This document shows positions 43,938-52,896 of a stretch of DNA of 64,000 nt, one piece after another. Position 1 is the first letter of the stretch. The number at the start of each line of letters is the position of its first letter. The notes below the pieces were generated by a model. It was given only the letters and a program-made list of their open reading frames with translations, did no database searches and was not told where the DNA came from. The position numbers were made by a program, and so were the translations under genes. Source of the stretch: Spirosoma sp. KCTC 42546 (GTDB lineage Bacteria; Bacteroidota; Bacteroidia; Cytophagales; Spirosomataceae); contig NZ_CP041360.1 in assembly GCF_006965485.1 (NCBI RefSeq), positions 8,600,092 to 8,664,091 on the forward strand, read 5' to 3'.

Positions 43938-46900
43938 TTAGAATCCTACTTTCAACTGCGCACTCGTTCCATAGGTGATTGCCTTTCCTGTATCAAATCC
44001 CACGCGTTGCAACATTGCTACATAACTAGCCGGAATGATTAACTGATGCTTAATCTGTACAACATCGCCATTCGTTGGTAGGCGATTGCAGGACCAAACG
44101 CTCGGATCATTCCATAGCCCATCTTTGACCGTATACATGTTCAGGCAGGGCGTCAGGGTCTGGAAAGTAGCTGAGCCGCTAAAGCCTGAATTTTCCGTAG
44201 CGGAACATTGAATATTTAATTGCCATTCGTAAGAGGTTGAACTGCTAAGCCCCGTTAGAATAACAGAGCCAGCTCCATTTGTACTCGGTAGGTTATTACG
44301 TGTTATCCAGTCGGTAGCACCCACCACCCGGTAACGAATGTCGGCGGCATAATAGGCATACCAATTTAACTGGGCTGAACTAGTTGTGATCGGGCTTGCA
44401 GATAAACTAAACAGAGAAGGTTGGCTGCACGGAGAAGTGGTAAAGGAATTAAGCGATGAAAAATCAGTTGTGATGCCGTCAGCACAGTGCGCCTGCACCT
44501 GATATTCATAGCTGGTGCTACTCGTTAAGCCTGTGAGCGTAAGCGAAGCGCTGGTTATACTACTCAGTGTTGTCCAGTTGGCTGTTCCAACTACCCGGTA
44601 ATGAATATCGTATGTTACATCCGTTCCCGTTTGTTCCCAGGTTAAGGTGGCAGAGGAAATCTGTGGATTGGCAAATAGAAAGCTGGGGGTCTTACACTGG
44701 GTAGTAAAGTTAGGGCCAGCAACAAAGTCAGAAAGATTGGCGGGCGAACAGGCCGCTCTGATCTGCCATTCATACGTGGTGTTGTTCGTTAGTCCTGTCA
44801 GATTATAGGTAGTATTGGTTGTAGTACTTACCATAACCCAGTTGGCAGCCCCTATAGGTCGATAGCGAATCTCATAGGGCGTATCAGGGTCGTTGTTAAT
44901 ATACCAAACTAACTGCACACTGGTAGAGGTCTTCAGCGATGTACTCAAACTAGACCCATTCGCTGCATTGCAGGTAGTGGTGAACTGCTTTGTTATGGAG
45001 TAGTCAGAAAGGGAACTGGCCGAACAAGCTGTTCTTACCTGCCATTCATATTGAGTATTAGGGGTTAACCCAGTGACTGAATAGCTACTGCTGGTGCCCG
45101 TTCCCGGAATAGTATTGACGTTGCTCCATACGGTAGTTCCTACAGGGCGGTAGTGTAGTTGATAAGTTGTTCCTGCATCCGGGGCACTGCTCACTGTCCA
45201 GCCTAGGATAGCCCGTGTAGCTGTAGGTGAATTGGAGAGCCCCGTTGGCGTTCGACAGAGAGTTGTGAAGTTTGCTAAAGGCGTGTAGGCCGAACTCTCG
45301 GTAGCTGAACAAACATTCTTTACTTGCCATTCGTACGTAGTACTATTGGCCAGCCCCGCCTGTGTATAGGCTGTATTAAATACGACACTACTGACACTGC
45401 TAACGGTTGTCCAGGCAGGTGATCCCACAGGTCGATAGCGAATTTCTGCCGTTCTGCCGGATTCTTCGAATGGAGTGTACCAGGAGAATTGAACGGATGC
45501 ACCACCTATATTACTTGTGCCGTAGGCTAATGGGGTCTGGCAGGAAAGCGTTGTAAAGGACTGCACATTGGTAAAATCGGAGGTGGAGGAGCCTGAGCAA
45601 ACGCCCTGTACCTGCCATTCGTAGGCTGTATTGGCTGTAAGGCCTGTTAGAGAATAGGTGGTTGAGAATTGCCCATTGGGTATATTGTCAATTGTTGTCC
45701 AGGCAGGGTTTCCTGCGTTTCGCCAGCGAAGCGTATTTGTTTGGCCGGCATTGCCAGTCCAGTTGAGGGATGCCGAAATCCGGACCGGACTGCTGTTTGG
45801 ATAGAGTGGAGTTGGGCAGGTAGAGAAGGCTATAATTGGACTTAGGCTACCCGTTGTGGTATTAGAAGGGCGAATACGATAGTAGAAATGGTTACTCAAG
45901 GTAATTGGGCTATCGGTAAAGCTGGTCACATCAGGAGCAACGCCACCAATTTGAACGAAACCGTCAGTAGGGGATGTAGATCGCTCAATGAAATAACCCA
46001 TTTCGTTATCCGCATTATCCTGCCATGTGAGCACAATCGTAGTTCCGTTTAAGCGACTGGTCAGATTACTGGGGGGTATTACATTTGTAGGGGGGGCATC
46101 AAGGGTGTATGCTGTATGCGTCTGACGAAGCGCTAATCCGGCCAGTATCTGGTTAATTTGGCCCGGTGTAAATTCATGCGTGCAACTGGGCCAGTACGAC
46201 ATTAAATTGGATATCGACGGGCTGTATAGTTCTCCGTTGGAATCACGGGCTGTGCTATTGGGATCATATTGGTAGCAATTGTTTATGAGGATTGTTTGAG
46301 CTCCGGGTAGGCCATACGGATCGGCTGGTGTATCGCAGATAAAGTCTCCATTGGTTTCGCAGTTCGCCCCTGGTCCGCGCGTAACTAATTCGTCGGTAGT
46401 CGAATTTCCATTGCCGAAACCATATGTATGGAAAAGCCCAAAATTGTGCCCTAATTCATGTGGGAGTACAAACTCGCCCCAATTAAAATATTGACCGTTG
46501 CTTCCGTACGTTCGGATAACTGAACGAGTCGATTCTACATAATTTGCCGGGAAAGATGCATAGCTTCTGTCTTCGTGGTTTGGTGCAAACACGTTGATGT
46601 AATATTGGTTCATCGCGTTGTAGGCGTCGTGGCCTGAGGGTACATTGTTAAACCCTTCATACGTCACGTCATCGTCTATATAATCAGGAACGGTACCGGC
46701 AAAGTAAAACTGAATGCCAATACCATTAAGCAGATAGTAACTATTGGTGGTAGCCATTGCCTCATTCAGTTTGGCCAAAGGATAACCTTCAGTACCATTG
46801 CTCCGACGAATGATATGGGGTCGAATTGGTACATAATTTATACTGGTAACTGCTTTCCGAGCACCCATTTTACGCTTGAACGCCAACATCGCCTGTTGCT

Positions 46901-47051
46901 GAAGGGCCTTGGCCTGGGTTAGAGTAAGGTCTAGTGTACCACAGCTTGCTGAGCCAGACGGCGGGGTTGTTTGAGCTAGTGTTGGACTAGTCAAACTGAG
47001 CCAGAGCATCAGCCCAATTGCGAACAGGAGGGGTAAGGATACATACTTCAT
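43938..47051 (-). CDS. secreted metalloprotease (M43-like metzincin) with FnIII repeats
   Basis: A 1037-residue exported protein. Residues 1-26 are a signal peptide ending TLAQ. HELGHNFGLFH at 198-208 is the full metzincin zinc motif, with a Met-turn in NLMSYWPSC. A divergent FnIII domain follows, then six FnIII-like repeats of about 90 residues, each starting with a C-x-TP or C-x-P motif and containing a YEWQVxxxC motif. The last 65 residues (VKDGLWNDPSVWSCNRLPTNGDVVQIKHQ) resemble a small beta domain seen in other Bacteroidota surface proteins. No standard T9SS sorting domain is visible at the end. It probably digests external protein. Confidence 0.86.
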   Translation of the reverse strand: MKYVSLPLLFAIGLMLWLSLTSPTLAQTTPPSGSASCGTLDLTLTQAKALQQQAMLAFKRKMGARKAVTSINYVPIRPHIIRRSNGTEGYPLAKLNEAMATTNSYYLLNGIGIQFYFAGTVPDYIDDDVTYEGFNNVPSGHDAYNAMNQYYINVFAPNHEDRSYASFPANYVESTRSVIRTYGSNGQYFNWGEFVLPHELGHNFGLFHTYGFGNGNSTTDELVTRGPGANCETNGDFICDTPADPYGLPGAQTILINNCYQYDPNSTARDSNGELYSPSISNLMSYWPSCTHEFTPGQINQILAGLALRQTHTAYTLDAPPTNVIPPSNLTSRLNGTTIVLTWQDNADNEMGYFIERSTSPTDGFVQIGGVAPDVTSFTDSPITLSNHFYYRIRPSNTTTGSLSPIIAFSTCPTPLYPNSSPVRISASLNWTGNAGQTNTLRWRNAGNPAWTTIDNIPNGQFSTTYSLTGLTANTAYEWQVQGVCSGSSTSDFTNVQSFTTLSCQTPLAYGTSNIGGASVQFSWYTPFEESGRTAEIRYRPVGSPAWTTVSSVSSVVFNTAYTQAGLANSTTYEWQVKNVCSATESSAYTPLANFTTLCRTPTGLSNSPTATRAILGWTVSSAPDAGTTYQLHYRPVGTTVWSNVNTIPGTGTSSSYSVTGLTPNTQYEWQVRTACSASSLSDYSITKQFTTTCNAANGSSLSTSLKTSTSVQLVWYINNDPDTPYEIRYRPIGAANWVMVSTTTNTTYNLTGLTNNTTYEWQIRAACSPANLSDFVAGPNFTTQCKTPSFLFANPQISSATLTWEQTGTDVTYDIHYRVVGTANWTTLSSITSASLTLTGLTSSTSYEYQVQAHCADGITTDFSSLNSFTTSPCSQPSLFSLSASPITTSSAQLNWYAYYAADIRYRVVGATDWITRNNLPSTNGAGSVILTGLSSSTSYEWQLNIQCSATENSGFSGSATFQTLTPCLNMYTVKDGLWNDPSVWSCNRLPTNGDVVQIKHQLIIPASYVAMLQRVGFDTGKAITYGTSAQLKVGF

Positions 47052-47294
47052 ATTGTACGGTCAAGGAAGGCAGTGATTGGTTTTTGAGAGCAGTGAACGG
47101 AATGCAAACGTTTTGGCAAGTGATCTACTAAATGCAGTAAATCCGTACAAACAGGCGAATGGCAGAGTTAATGGAGCCTCGTTGTTCCCGAAAATGCAGC
47201 TTACCAACGGTCTCATTTGCAACATAAAAACTAGAGCATAGCAAGTTAGATACAATTAAAAATAGGAAGCGAGTGGGTATACTTCCAAAAGGCT

Positions 47295-47336
47295 AAATTG
47301 TCCCCAATTGGAAAGAAATTGTCCCCAACTTGAAAG
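47295..47336. promoter_or_regulatory. two tandem 21-bp direct repeats, operator candidate
   Basis: AAATTGTCCCCAATTGGAAAG (21 nt) at 47295-47315 is followed directly by a copy at 47316-47336 that differs at two positions. The 21-bp period is two helical turns, the usual spacing of tandem sites for LytTR-type and other response regulators. Each unit also contains AATTG...CAATT or near-CAATT. It lies about 245 nt upstream of the protease start on the minus strand. Confidence 0.55.
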
Positions 47337-47384
47337 TGTATTAGGTTCTGATAAGCGATCTTATATCGGCTAGGCTATCGCTAA

Positions 47385-47430
47385 AAAACAGCAACGCTCC
47401 CGCTAGTTCTAGCGGGAGCGTTGCTGTTTT
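47385..47430. terminator. strong terminator after narL-like gene
   Basis: A perfect 21-bp stem (47385-47405 with 47410-47430) with the 4-nt loop GTTC and A/T runs at the base. It lies 17 nt after the response regulator stop and marks the end of the nirB-nirD-kinase-regulator unit on the minus strand. Confidence 0.95.
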
Positions 47431-47446
47431 AGCCGAATCAATAGAT

Positions 47447-48118
47447 CTATCGGTTTTTCTCTTCCAGAGCAACCCGAATTAAATCAACGGTATTTTTTAC
47501 TCCAGCTTTACGGATAATACTTGCTCGCTGATTCGCAACGGTGTTCGGGCTTATACCAAAGCGGTTCGCAATTTCGGGGCTGCTCATGCCCTCAATGAGA
47601 CAGGTTAGAATCTGGGCTTCGCGCGAGGTAATTTTGTTCCAGATGGATGTTCGTTTGGGCTCGGCCGCTCTCGCTTCTTTTCGTTGGGTATTGTTGGGCA
47701 GCACTAAATGCTGGATAATTACCGATGAGGCATTCGGTGGATAGTACAAATCACCACTGAAAACCGTGCGGACAGCCCGTAATATTTCCTCAAGCCCCGT
47801 GTCTTTCAGGATGTAACCCGCAGCCCCATGTTGTACCGCCTTTATAATATAGTCCGGGTTGTTGTGCATGCTGAACATCAACGTTCGAACGCGGGGGTAT
47901 TGACTGGAGATAACTTTGAGGGCGTCAATACCCGACATCCGGGGCATGGTGATATCTAACAGTAAAACATCTGTCTGAATACTGGAAAGTAAGTCAATTG
48001 CTTCGTCGCCGTCGGAGGCTTCGCCCACAATCTGTATATCGGCTTCATCTTCCAGCAACATCCGAATCCCCTTTCTTACCACAGAATGGTCATCGGCTAT
48101 GAGAATTCGTATCGACAT
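47447..48118 (-). CDS. NarL/LuxR family response regulator
   Basis: A 223-residue two-component regulator. The receiver domain shows IRILIADDHSVVRKG (acidic pair), DVLLLDITMPRMSG (phosphoacceptor Asp), MFSMHNNPDY and YILKDTGLEEI (Lys). The C-terminal HTH is KITSREAQILTCLIEGMSSPEIANRFGISPNTVANQRASIIRKAG, of the LuxR/NarL type. It starts 2 nt after the sensor kinase stop and is the last gene of the nirB-nirD unit, so it probably responds to nitrate or nitrite and controls this island. That role is inferred from context. Confidence 0.93.
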   Translation of the reverse strand: MSIRILIADDHSVVRKGIRMLLEDEADIQIVGEASDGDEAIDLLSSIQTDVLLLDITMPRMSGIDALKVISSQYPRVRTLMFSMHNNPDYIIKAVQHGAAGYILKDTGLEEILRAVRTVFSGDLYYPPNASSVIIQHLVLPNNTQRKEARAAEPKRTSIWNKITSREAQILTCLIEGMSSPEIANRFGISPNTVANQRASIIRKAGVKNTVDLIRVALEEKNR

Positions 48119-48120
48119 GG

Positions 48121-49605
48121 CTAGTTAAGGTTATCTACTAGATTAACACTGACGCGGACTTTCGTTCCCCTTTTAGGCTTCGTTGTAATGGTTAACTCAC
48201 CGTTGAGCAATCGGGTTCGAGTACGCATATTATCGAGACCGTTGATTGTTGGTAATACCTTTTCATCGGCCGTATACGCTTTCATGACAAACCCTTTTCC
48301 ATCATCTTCTACGGATAAAAGCAACTTATGCATATCCTGCTGCAAGGTAATTTTTATAGTTTTTGCTTCGGCATATTTCACGGCATTGTGCAAGGCTTCC
48401 TGCGCAATACGATATAAACCAATCTCCATGGATGGGCTGAGCCGTTTAGCATCCTTCGAGCCGGTAAAGACAACAGGAATACCTACTGATCGGGTTGTTT
48501 GTTCAGCCAGGAGTTGCAGGGTAGGGCCTAAACCGAAGTCGCTTAACGTTGAAGGCATCAGGTTATAGGAAACCTGCCGGGTTGTTTGAATCGTGTCGGC
48601 AATCAGATCGCATAGTTCCGCAAAACGAAGTCGCTGTTTTTCATCCGTAAATGACGTGGCCTTCAGCTTTTCTGCGTGTAATTTCAGGCCGGTAAGCATC
48701 TGACCGATGCCATCGTGGAGTTCACGGGCAAAGCGCCGACGCTCTTCTTCCTGACCTTCCAGCAATGCCGCCGATCGAACGGTATCTTCAGCCAGTTGTA
48801 GCTGATATTTTTCCTCGGTAGTCCGTAATAACTCACGTTGAGTATCAACCAGTTTCCGATTAGAAGCGGCCAGATTTTGATTCGTAGCTTCTAACTCCCT
48901 GTTAGTTAGCTCCATGTGGTTATTCGCTAGTTGCAGCGCCTTCTCCGACCTGTCCAGTCTACGGATAATATGACGGGTGTAATTGACCACCGGTCTAAAA
49001 ACAAATAGGCCCTCAACCAATAGAGTCAACAGCGTGGCAATAGTAAGCAACCACTCGATTCGTTCAAGCCGTTTTACCTGATCAAAGCTTTCGGTATCAA
49101 ACTGAAAGACGATTGCATTCATTTGCTGTATGAATGGGAACTCATCGCGTAAAATGATTTGAAGTGCCGCCTTTTTCTCATCAAGTGTACTGCTAGGATC
49201 GTTGATGCGGCTAAAGTGGTTAAAAAGTGACTGAAATATGGGGGCGACGCGCGTAAACATGCTATCGAGTTGACTGCTCTTTCGAACCGTATAGTCCTTT
49301 TCCATATGCAGCATGCCGTTCCGCAACTGAATATGACTCTGACTCCAGGACTGGAGTAGCGAATCGAATGAAACGGTATCGGCGGCAGTAAGCCCCTCAA
49401 TCCGAAGCATAGCTAACTTTGTCAGGCGCTGACTAAGCATCCGTTGCCGCCCCGCCACATTCACTACCCGGCTGTCATCGTAATGAGTGCTGATGGTATG
49501 CTTGATAAACAGGAGCCCGCTCAAAGATAACACGGCAATAACCGTGAGGGCTATCATATAAAACCGCGTTAGTCGGCTGGCTACCTGTTGATCGAGTTGA
49601 GTCAT
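48121..49605 (-). CDS. NarX-like sensor histidine kinase
   Basis: A 494-residue membrane kinase. A transmembrane segment (MIALTVIAVLSLSGLLFI) precedes a PilJ/NarX-type periplasmic helical sensor with VVNVAGRQRMLSQRLTKLAML, which resembles the nitrate-binding P-box of NarX/NarQ. A second transmembrane segment (WLLTIATLLTLLVEGLFVF) follows, then a coiled coil. HisKA_3 has the phosphoacceptor His in RRFARELHDGIGQMLTGLK, and an HATPase domain ends the protein (VEDDGKGF). Its start overlaps the stop of an 11-codon mini-ORF made by a 32-bp tandem duplication. Confidence 0.92.
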   Translation of the reverse strand: MTQLDQQVASRLTRFYMIALTVIAVLSLSGLLFIKHTISTHYDDSRVVNVAGRQRMLSQRLTKLAMLRIEGLTAADTVSFDSLLQSWSQSHIQLRNGMLHMEKDYTVRKSSQLDSMFTRVAPIFQSLFNHFSRINDPSSTLDEKKAALQIILRDEFPFIQQMNAIVFQFDTESFDQVKRLERIEWLLTIATLLTLLVEGLFVFRPVVNYTRHIIRRLDRSEKALQLANNHMELTNRELEATNQNLAASNRKLVDTQRELLRTTEEKYQLQLAEDTVRSAALLEGQEEERRRFARELHDGIGQMLTGLKLHAEKLKATSFTDEKQRLRFAELCDLIADTIQTTRQVSYNLMPSTLSDFGLGPTLQLLAEQTTRSVGIPVVFTGSKDAKRLSPSMEIGLYRIAQEALHNAVKYAEAKTIKITLQQDMHKLLLSVEDDGKGFVMKAYTADEKVLPTINGLDNMRTRTRLLNGELTITTKPKRGTKVRVSVNLVDNLN

Positions 49606-49643
49606 TTTGTTGCTACCTGTTGATCGAGTTGAGTCATTTTGTT
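49580..49643. repeat. 32-bp perfect tandem duplication over kinase start
   Basis: 49580-49611 and 49612-49643 are identical 32-bp units that include the kinase start codon and its first codons. Because 32 is not a multiple of 3, the upstream copy opens an 11-codon ORF (MTQLDQQVATK) whose TGA (49604-49602) overlaps the kinase ATG (49605-49603) as ATGA. Confidence 0.93.
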
Positions 49644-49661
49644 GTGGTATTCGGTATTTGG

Positions 49662-50015
49662 TTATACCCCAATATACACCATTCCATCTGCTATTTTGAC
49701 CGGAAAGGTGTCAATCTCGTATCCGTCATCATTCAGGCATTGGCCCGTTTTGAGCGAAAACGTCTTCTTGTGAAAAGGGCAAGCCACTTTAGGTTCTTCG
49801 CCCTGGCTGCCGATCATACCCCGCGACAGGGCCATCTGCTGGCGATGCGGGCATTCGTTCGCGGTTGCATACCACTCGCCCCGGCGTGCAAAATTGAATA
49901 TGGCAATCTGCCGACCGCCGAGCAGCACACAGGCACCTCCATCTTCAGGAATATGTTCAGTTTTACAGGCAGGATGCCAAGTAATTTCGTTTTTATGTAT
50001 TGTTAGTGTTTCCAT
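49662..50015 (-). CDS. nirD: nitrite reductase (NADH) small subunit, Rieske type
   Basis: NirD assists the assimilatory NADH-dependent nitrite reductase. The 117-residue Rieske-fold protein has ANECPHRQQMALSRG and VACPFHKKTFSLKTGQC, giving a complete CxH...CxxH cluster set. Many NirD proteins have lost these ligands, so this one likely binds a real 2Fe-2S cluster. It lies 114 nt after nirB on the same strand and 56 nt before the sensor kinase. A degraded GTCATT hairpin fills the nirB-nirD gap. Confidence 0.95.
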   Translation of the reverse strand: METLTIHKNEITWHPACKTEHIPEDGGACVLLGGRQIAIFNFARRGEWYATANECPHRQQMALSRGMIGSQGEEPKVACPFHKKTFSLKTGQCLNDDGYEIDTFPVKIADGMVYIGV

Positions 50016-50023
50016 TGTCTTTG

Positions 50024-50099
50024 ATAGATTGTCATTCAGAAGTCATTAAGGGTCATTCGGTTGGTATTAATGGTTGATGACTACCGATTGGCAATCTAT
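50024..50099. repeat. degraded GTCATT-family hairpin (nirB-nirD)
   Basis: 50024-50037 and 50086-50099 match at 12 of 14 positions. Between them are GTCATT words (TTGTCATT, AAGTCATT, GGGTCATT). It appears to be a worn copy of the family seen in the trp operon. Confidence 0.55.
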
Positions 50100-50129
50100 G
50101 ACCATCAGTGCCCACCGAATAACTTTCCT

Positions 50130-52679
50130 TTAAACCCACTCTTTAGCTCGCTTCTGATCGCGCAGGGCGTCAAATTGAACCGTTGGGTCTTTTTGCTCGG
50201 GTACATTTACGAAATGAGCAAAGCGTGCACGGAGTTGTGGGTTATCCACTACTTCTTTCCATTCACATTTGAACGTATCAACCAGCAACTGCATCTCGCG
50301 CTCCAGATCGTCGGCAATGCCTAATACATCGTTAATAACAACGGCCCGTAAATAAGCCATGCCACCTTCCAGCTTGTTAAGCCATGTGGCTGTGCGAGTT
50401 AGCGGATCGGCGGTTTTGATGTAGAACATCAGGAAACGATCAATGTAGCGGATACAGGTTTCTTTGTCCACATCAGAAGCCAACAATTGGGCGTGTTGGG
50501 GTTTGGAACCACCATTGCCACCTACATACAGGTTCCAGCCTTTTTCGGTAGCAATAATGCCGAAGTCTTTACTCTGGGCTTCGGCACATTCGCGGATACA
50601 ACCCGATACGCCCGACTTGATTTTGTGCGGAGACCGGACGCCTTTGTATCTTTCCTCAACCTCTATGGCGAATGAGACCGAATCCTGTACGCCATAGCGG
50701 CACCAGGTACTCCCTACGCAGCTTTTTACGGTACGCAATGATTTTCCGTAGGCGTGCCCACTCTCGAAACCCGCAGCGATGAGTTCTGCCCAGATGATGG
50801 GTAAATCGCCGACGTGAGCCCCGAACAAATCAATGCGTTGGCCCCCTGTGATTTTAGTATAGAGACCGTATTTCTTAGCAACCTGCCCAATCACAATCAG
50901 CTTATCGGGTGTTATTTCACCCCCTGGAATACGCGGCACCACCGAATATGTGCCGCCTTTCTGGATATTGGCCAAAAAGCGGTCGTTGGAATCCTGAATC
51001 GTAGCCCTGCCTTTTTCCAGGATATTCTCATTCCAGAGACTTGCCAAAATGGAGGCAACTGCGGGTTTACACACCTCGCATCCATCGCCATGACCAACAT
51101 GGTCCAGTACGGCGTCGAAGGTTCTCAGGCTGTTGATTTTTACTAAATCCAGGAGCTCCTGACGAGTAAAGTCGAAGTGTTCGCAAAGGATGTTACGGAC
51201 GTACACACCCTTCTGCTTCATGACACCCTGAATAATGTCTTTCACCATGGGTGTACAGCCTCCACAACCGGTGCAGGCTTTTGTCGCTTTTTTTAGCGCA
51301 TCGATCGTATTATGGCCATTCTCGCCAATTTCATGGCAAAGCATGGCTTTCGTTACGGCTTCGCAGGAGCAGATCAGGGCATCGTCGGGCAAACTCATTA
51401 CTCCGGCCCCGGCTTCTTCGCCACCCCGTGAGCCCAGAATCAGATCCTCGGGATCAGGCGGGAGGATGGTTTTGTTCTTGCAGGTTTGCAGGAGCATAGT
51501 ATACTGGTCGGCATCGCCTACCAGAATACCTCCTACTAGTTCTTTCCCATCTGCCGAAACGTTGATCCGCTTGTAAACGCCTTTCGCCTTATTCTCGTAA
51601 ACGATTGTTCGACAGGATGGCTCAGTTGCAAATGGATCACCAAACGAGCCAACATCCGTACCAATCAGCTTGAGCTTCGTGGACATATCGTAGGGCTTGA
51701 ATTCCTTCTCTTCACCCATTAAACGTGATGCGACTACCTCAGCCATTTCGTAGCCGGGAGCCACCAGTCCGTAAATCATGTGGTGCGCTACAGCACATTC
51801 ACCAATGGCGAAAATGGATGGGTCGGAAGTTTGCAGAAAATTATCGACAATGATCCCCCCGCGTGGGTGCGTATCCAGACCAGACGATTTAGCTAGCTCA
51901 TCGCGCGGACGAATTCCTGCCGAAATAATCAGCATGTCAACGTCTATACGCGAGCCATCGGCAAACAGTAGGCCAGTAATCGTGTCGTCGCCAGTGATTT
52001 CCTGAGTGCTTTTCGATAAGTGAATCTTGAGCCCCAGCGATTCCAGTTGCCGTTGCAGAATACCTGAGCCCGCGTCGTCAATTTGCCGGGGCATCAGGCG
52101 TGGAGCAAACTCTACTACATGGGCTTCTTCCATCCCTAAGTCGAGTAGGGCTTTGGCGGCTTCGAGTCCTAGCAAACCACCACCCAGAACCGCTCCCTTC
52201 CGGACCAATCCAGGCCGGCCCACTCCAGGCGGGGCTTTACGTGCGTGGGATTGAATAAGGTCGAGGTCTTCAATAGTACGATAAACAAACACGCCATCTT
52301 TCTCAACACCAGCAACGGGCGGCACAAACGCGCCAGAGCCTGTGGCTAGTATTAGGTAGTCATAAGGTACTACTATTCCGTGGTGCGATCGTACTTCTTT
52401 TCGGCCCCGATCAATGTCGATAACGGGGTCCGTCAGGTAGAGGGTAATGCCGTTATCGGCGTACCAACTTTGAGGGGCAAGTGTCAGATCATCGGCAGTT
52501 TTGCCGTCGAAATAGGCACTTAAATGAACCCTGTCGTAGGCTACACGTGGTTCTTCCCCAAAAACTGTCAGTCTAAATCGTTGTTCATTTTTTTCTTTGG
52601 CTACTATCTTCTCGCAGAACTTGTAGCCCACCATGCCATTGCCAATGACGACGACACGCCTGTTTGTGTTTGTGTTCAT
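50130..52679 (-). CDS. nirB: nitrite reductase (NADH) large subunit
   Basis: NirB reduces nitrite to ammonium with NADH, using FAD, Fe-S and siroheme. The 849-residue protein has an N-terminal FAD/NAD reductase (VVVIGNGMVGYKFCEKIV, GAVLGGGLLGLEAAKAL, STDPSIFAIGECA), a BFD-like 2Fe-2S domain (LICSCEAVTKAMLCHEIGE, TKACTGCGGC) and a C-terminal siroheme domain whose cluster Cys are in VKSCVGSTWCRYGV and KSGVSGCIRECAEAQ. All four cluster Cys are present. It is transcribed with nirD and the NarXL-like pair and is divergent from cobA, whose product leads to siroheme. Confidence 0.97.
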   Translation of the reverse strand: MNTNTNRRVVVIGNGMVGYKFCEKIVAKEKNEQRFRLTVFGEEPRVAYDRVHLSAYFDGKTADDLTLAPQSWYADNGITLYLTDPVIDIDRGRKEVRSHHGIVVPYDYLILATGSGAFVPPVAGVEKDGVFVYRTIEDLDLIQSHARKAPPGVGRPGLVRKGAVLGGGLLGLEAAKALLDLGMEEAHVVEFAPRLMPRQIDDAGSGILQRQLESLGLKIHLSKSTQEITGDDTITGLLFADGSRIDVDMLIISAGIRPRDELAKSSGLDTHPRGGIIVDNFLQTSDPSIFAIGECAVAHHMIYGLVAPGYEMAEVVASRLMGEEKEFKPYDMSTKLKLIGTDVGSFGDPFATEPSCRTIVYENKAKGVYKRINVSADGKELVGGILVGDADQYTMLLQTCKNKTILPPDPEDLILGSRGGEEAGAGVMSLPDDALICSCEAVTKAMLCHEIGENGHNTIDALKKATKACTGCGGCTPMVKDIIQGVMKQKGVYVRNILCEHFDFTRQELLDLVKINSLRTFDAVLDHVGHGDGCEVCKPAVASILASLWNENILEKGRATIQDSNDRFLANIQKGGTYSVVPRIPGGEITPDKLIVIGQVAKKYGLYTKITGGQRIDLFGAHVGDLPIIWAELIAAGFESGHAYGKSLRTVKSCVGSTWCRYGVQDSVSFAIEVEERYKGVRSPHKIKSGVSGCIRECAEAQSKDFGIIATEKGWNLYVGGNGGSKPQHAQLLASDVDKETCIRYIDRFLMFYIKTADPLTRTATWLNKLEGGMAYLRAVVINDVLGIADDLEREMQLLVDTFKCEWKEVVDNPQLRARFAHFVNVPEQKDPTVQFDALRDQKRAKEWV

Positions 52680-52769
52680 AGTTGATTGTAACTATAACAT
52701 TGTGAAAACCCCGTTTTATTATTGTATTTATCTAATAAAATAGCCTTTTTCCTCCCAAAATAGGCTAGT

Positions 52770-52777
52770 CAAAAGTA
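52770..52777 (-). promoter_or_regulatory. nirB promoter element TACTTTTG
   Basis: On the minus strand TACTTTTG at 52777-52770 matches TAnnTTTG and is identical to the element in front of the divergent cobA gene. It lies about 90 nt upstream of nirB. No clear -33 element was found. Confidence 0.5.
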
Positions 52778-52852
52778 AGAGGTGTTTTTGGTAAATCCTA
52801 ATGAATAATTTTGTTATAGGTTGAATAAGAAACATATTTTTTTGAAAAAGGC

Positions 52853-52882
52853 TTGTTTTTAAGAATTTCATCTCTACTTTTG
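52853..52882 (+). promoter_or_regulatory. cobA promoter (Bacteroidota type)
   Basis: TACTTTTG at 52875-52882 matches the -7 consensus TAnnTTTG, and TTG at 52853-52855 lies 19 nt upstream, the usual -33 spacing. Transcription would begin near 52890, just before a symmetric operator-like element. Confidence 0.65.
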
Positions 52883-52896
52883 AACCATAAATATTC

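Larger units (their letters stand above)
47052..47446. other. intergenic region with direct repeats and terminator
   Basis: A 395-nt gap upstream of the protease and downstream of the response regulator gene. It contains two tandem 21-bp repeats at 47295-47336 and the terminator at 47385-47430. No gene is supported; a minus-strand ORF of 64 codons at 47061-47255 has no family features. Confidence 0.7.

Noticed and set aside
43938..46000. DNA-level tandem repeats in the FnIII protease
   Set aside because: The repeats are at protein level (about 90 residues each) and too diverged in DNA to count as a recent repeat array.
47061..47255. 64-codon ORF upstream of the FnIII protease
   Set aside because: No family features, and the region looks like the protease leader.
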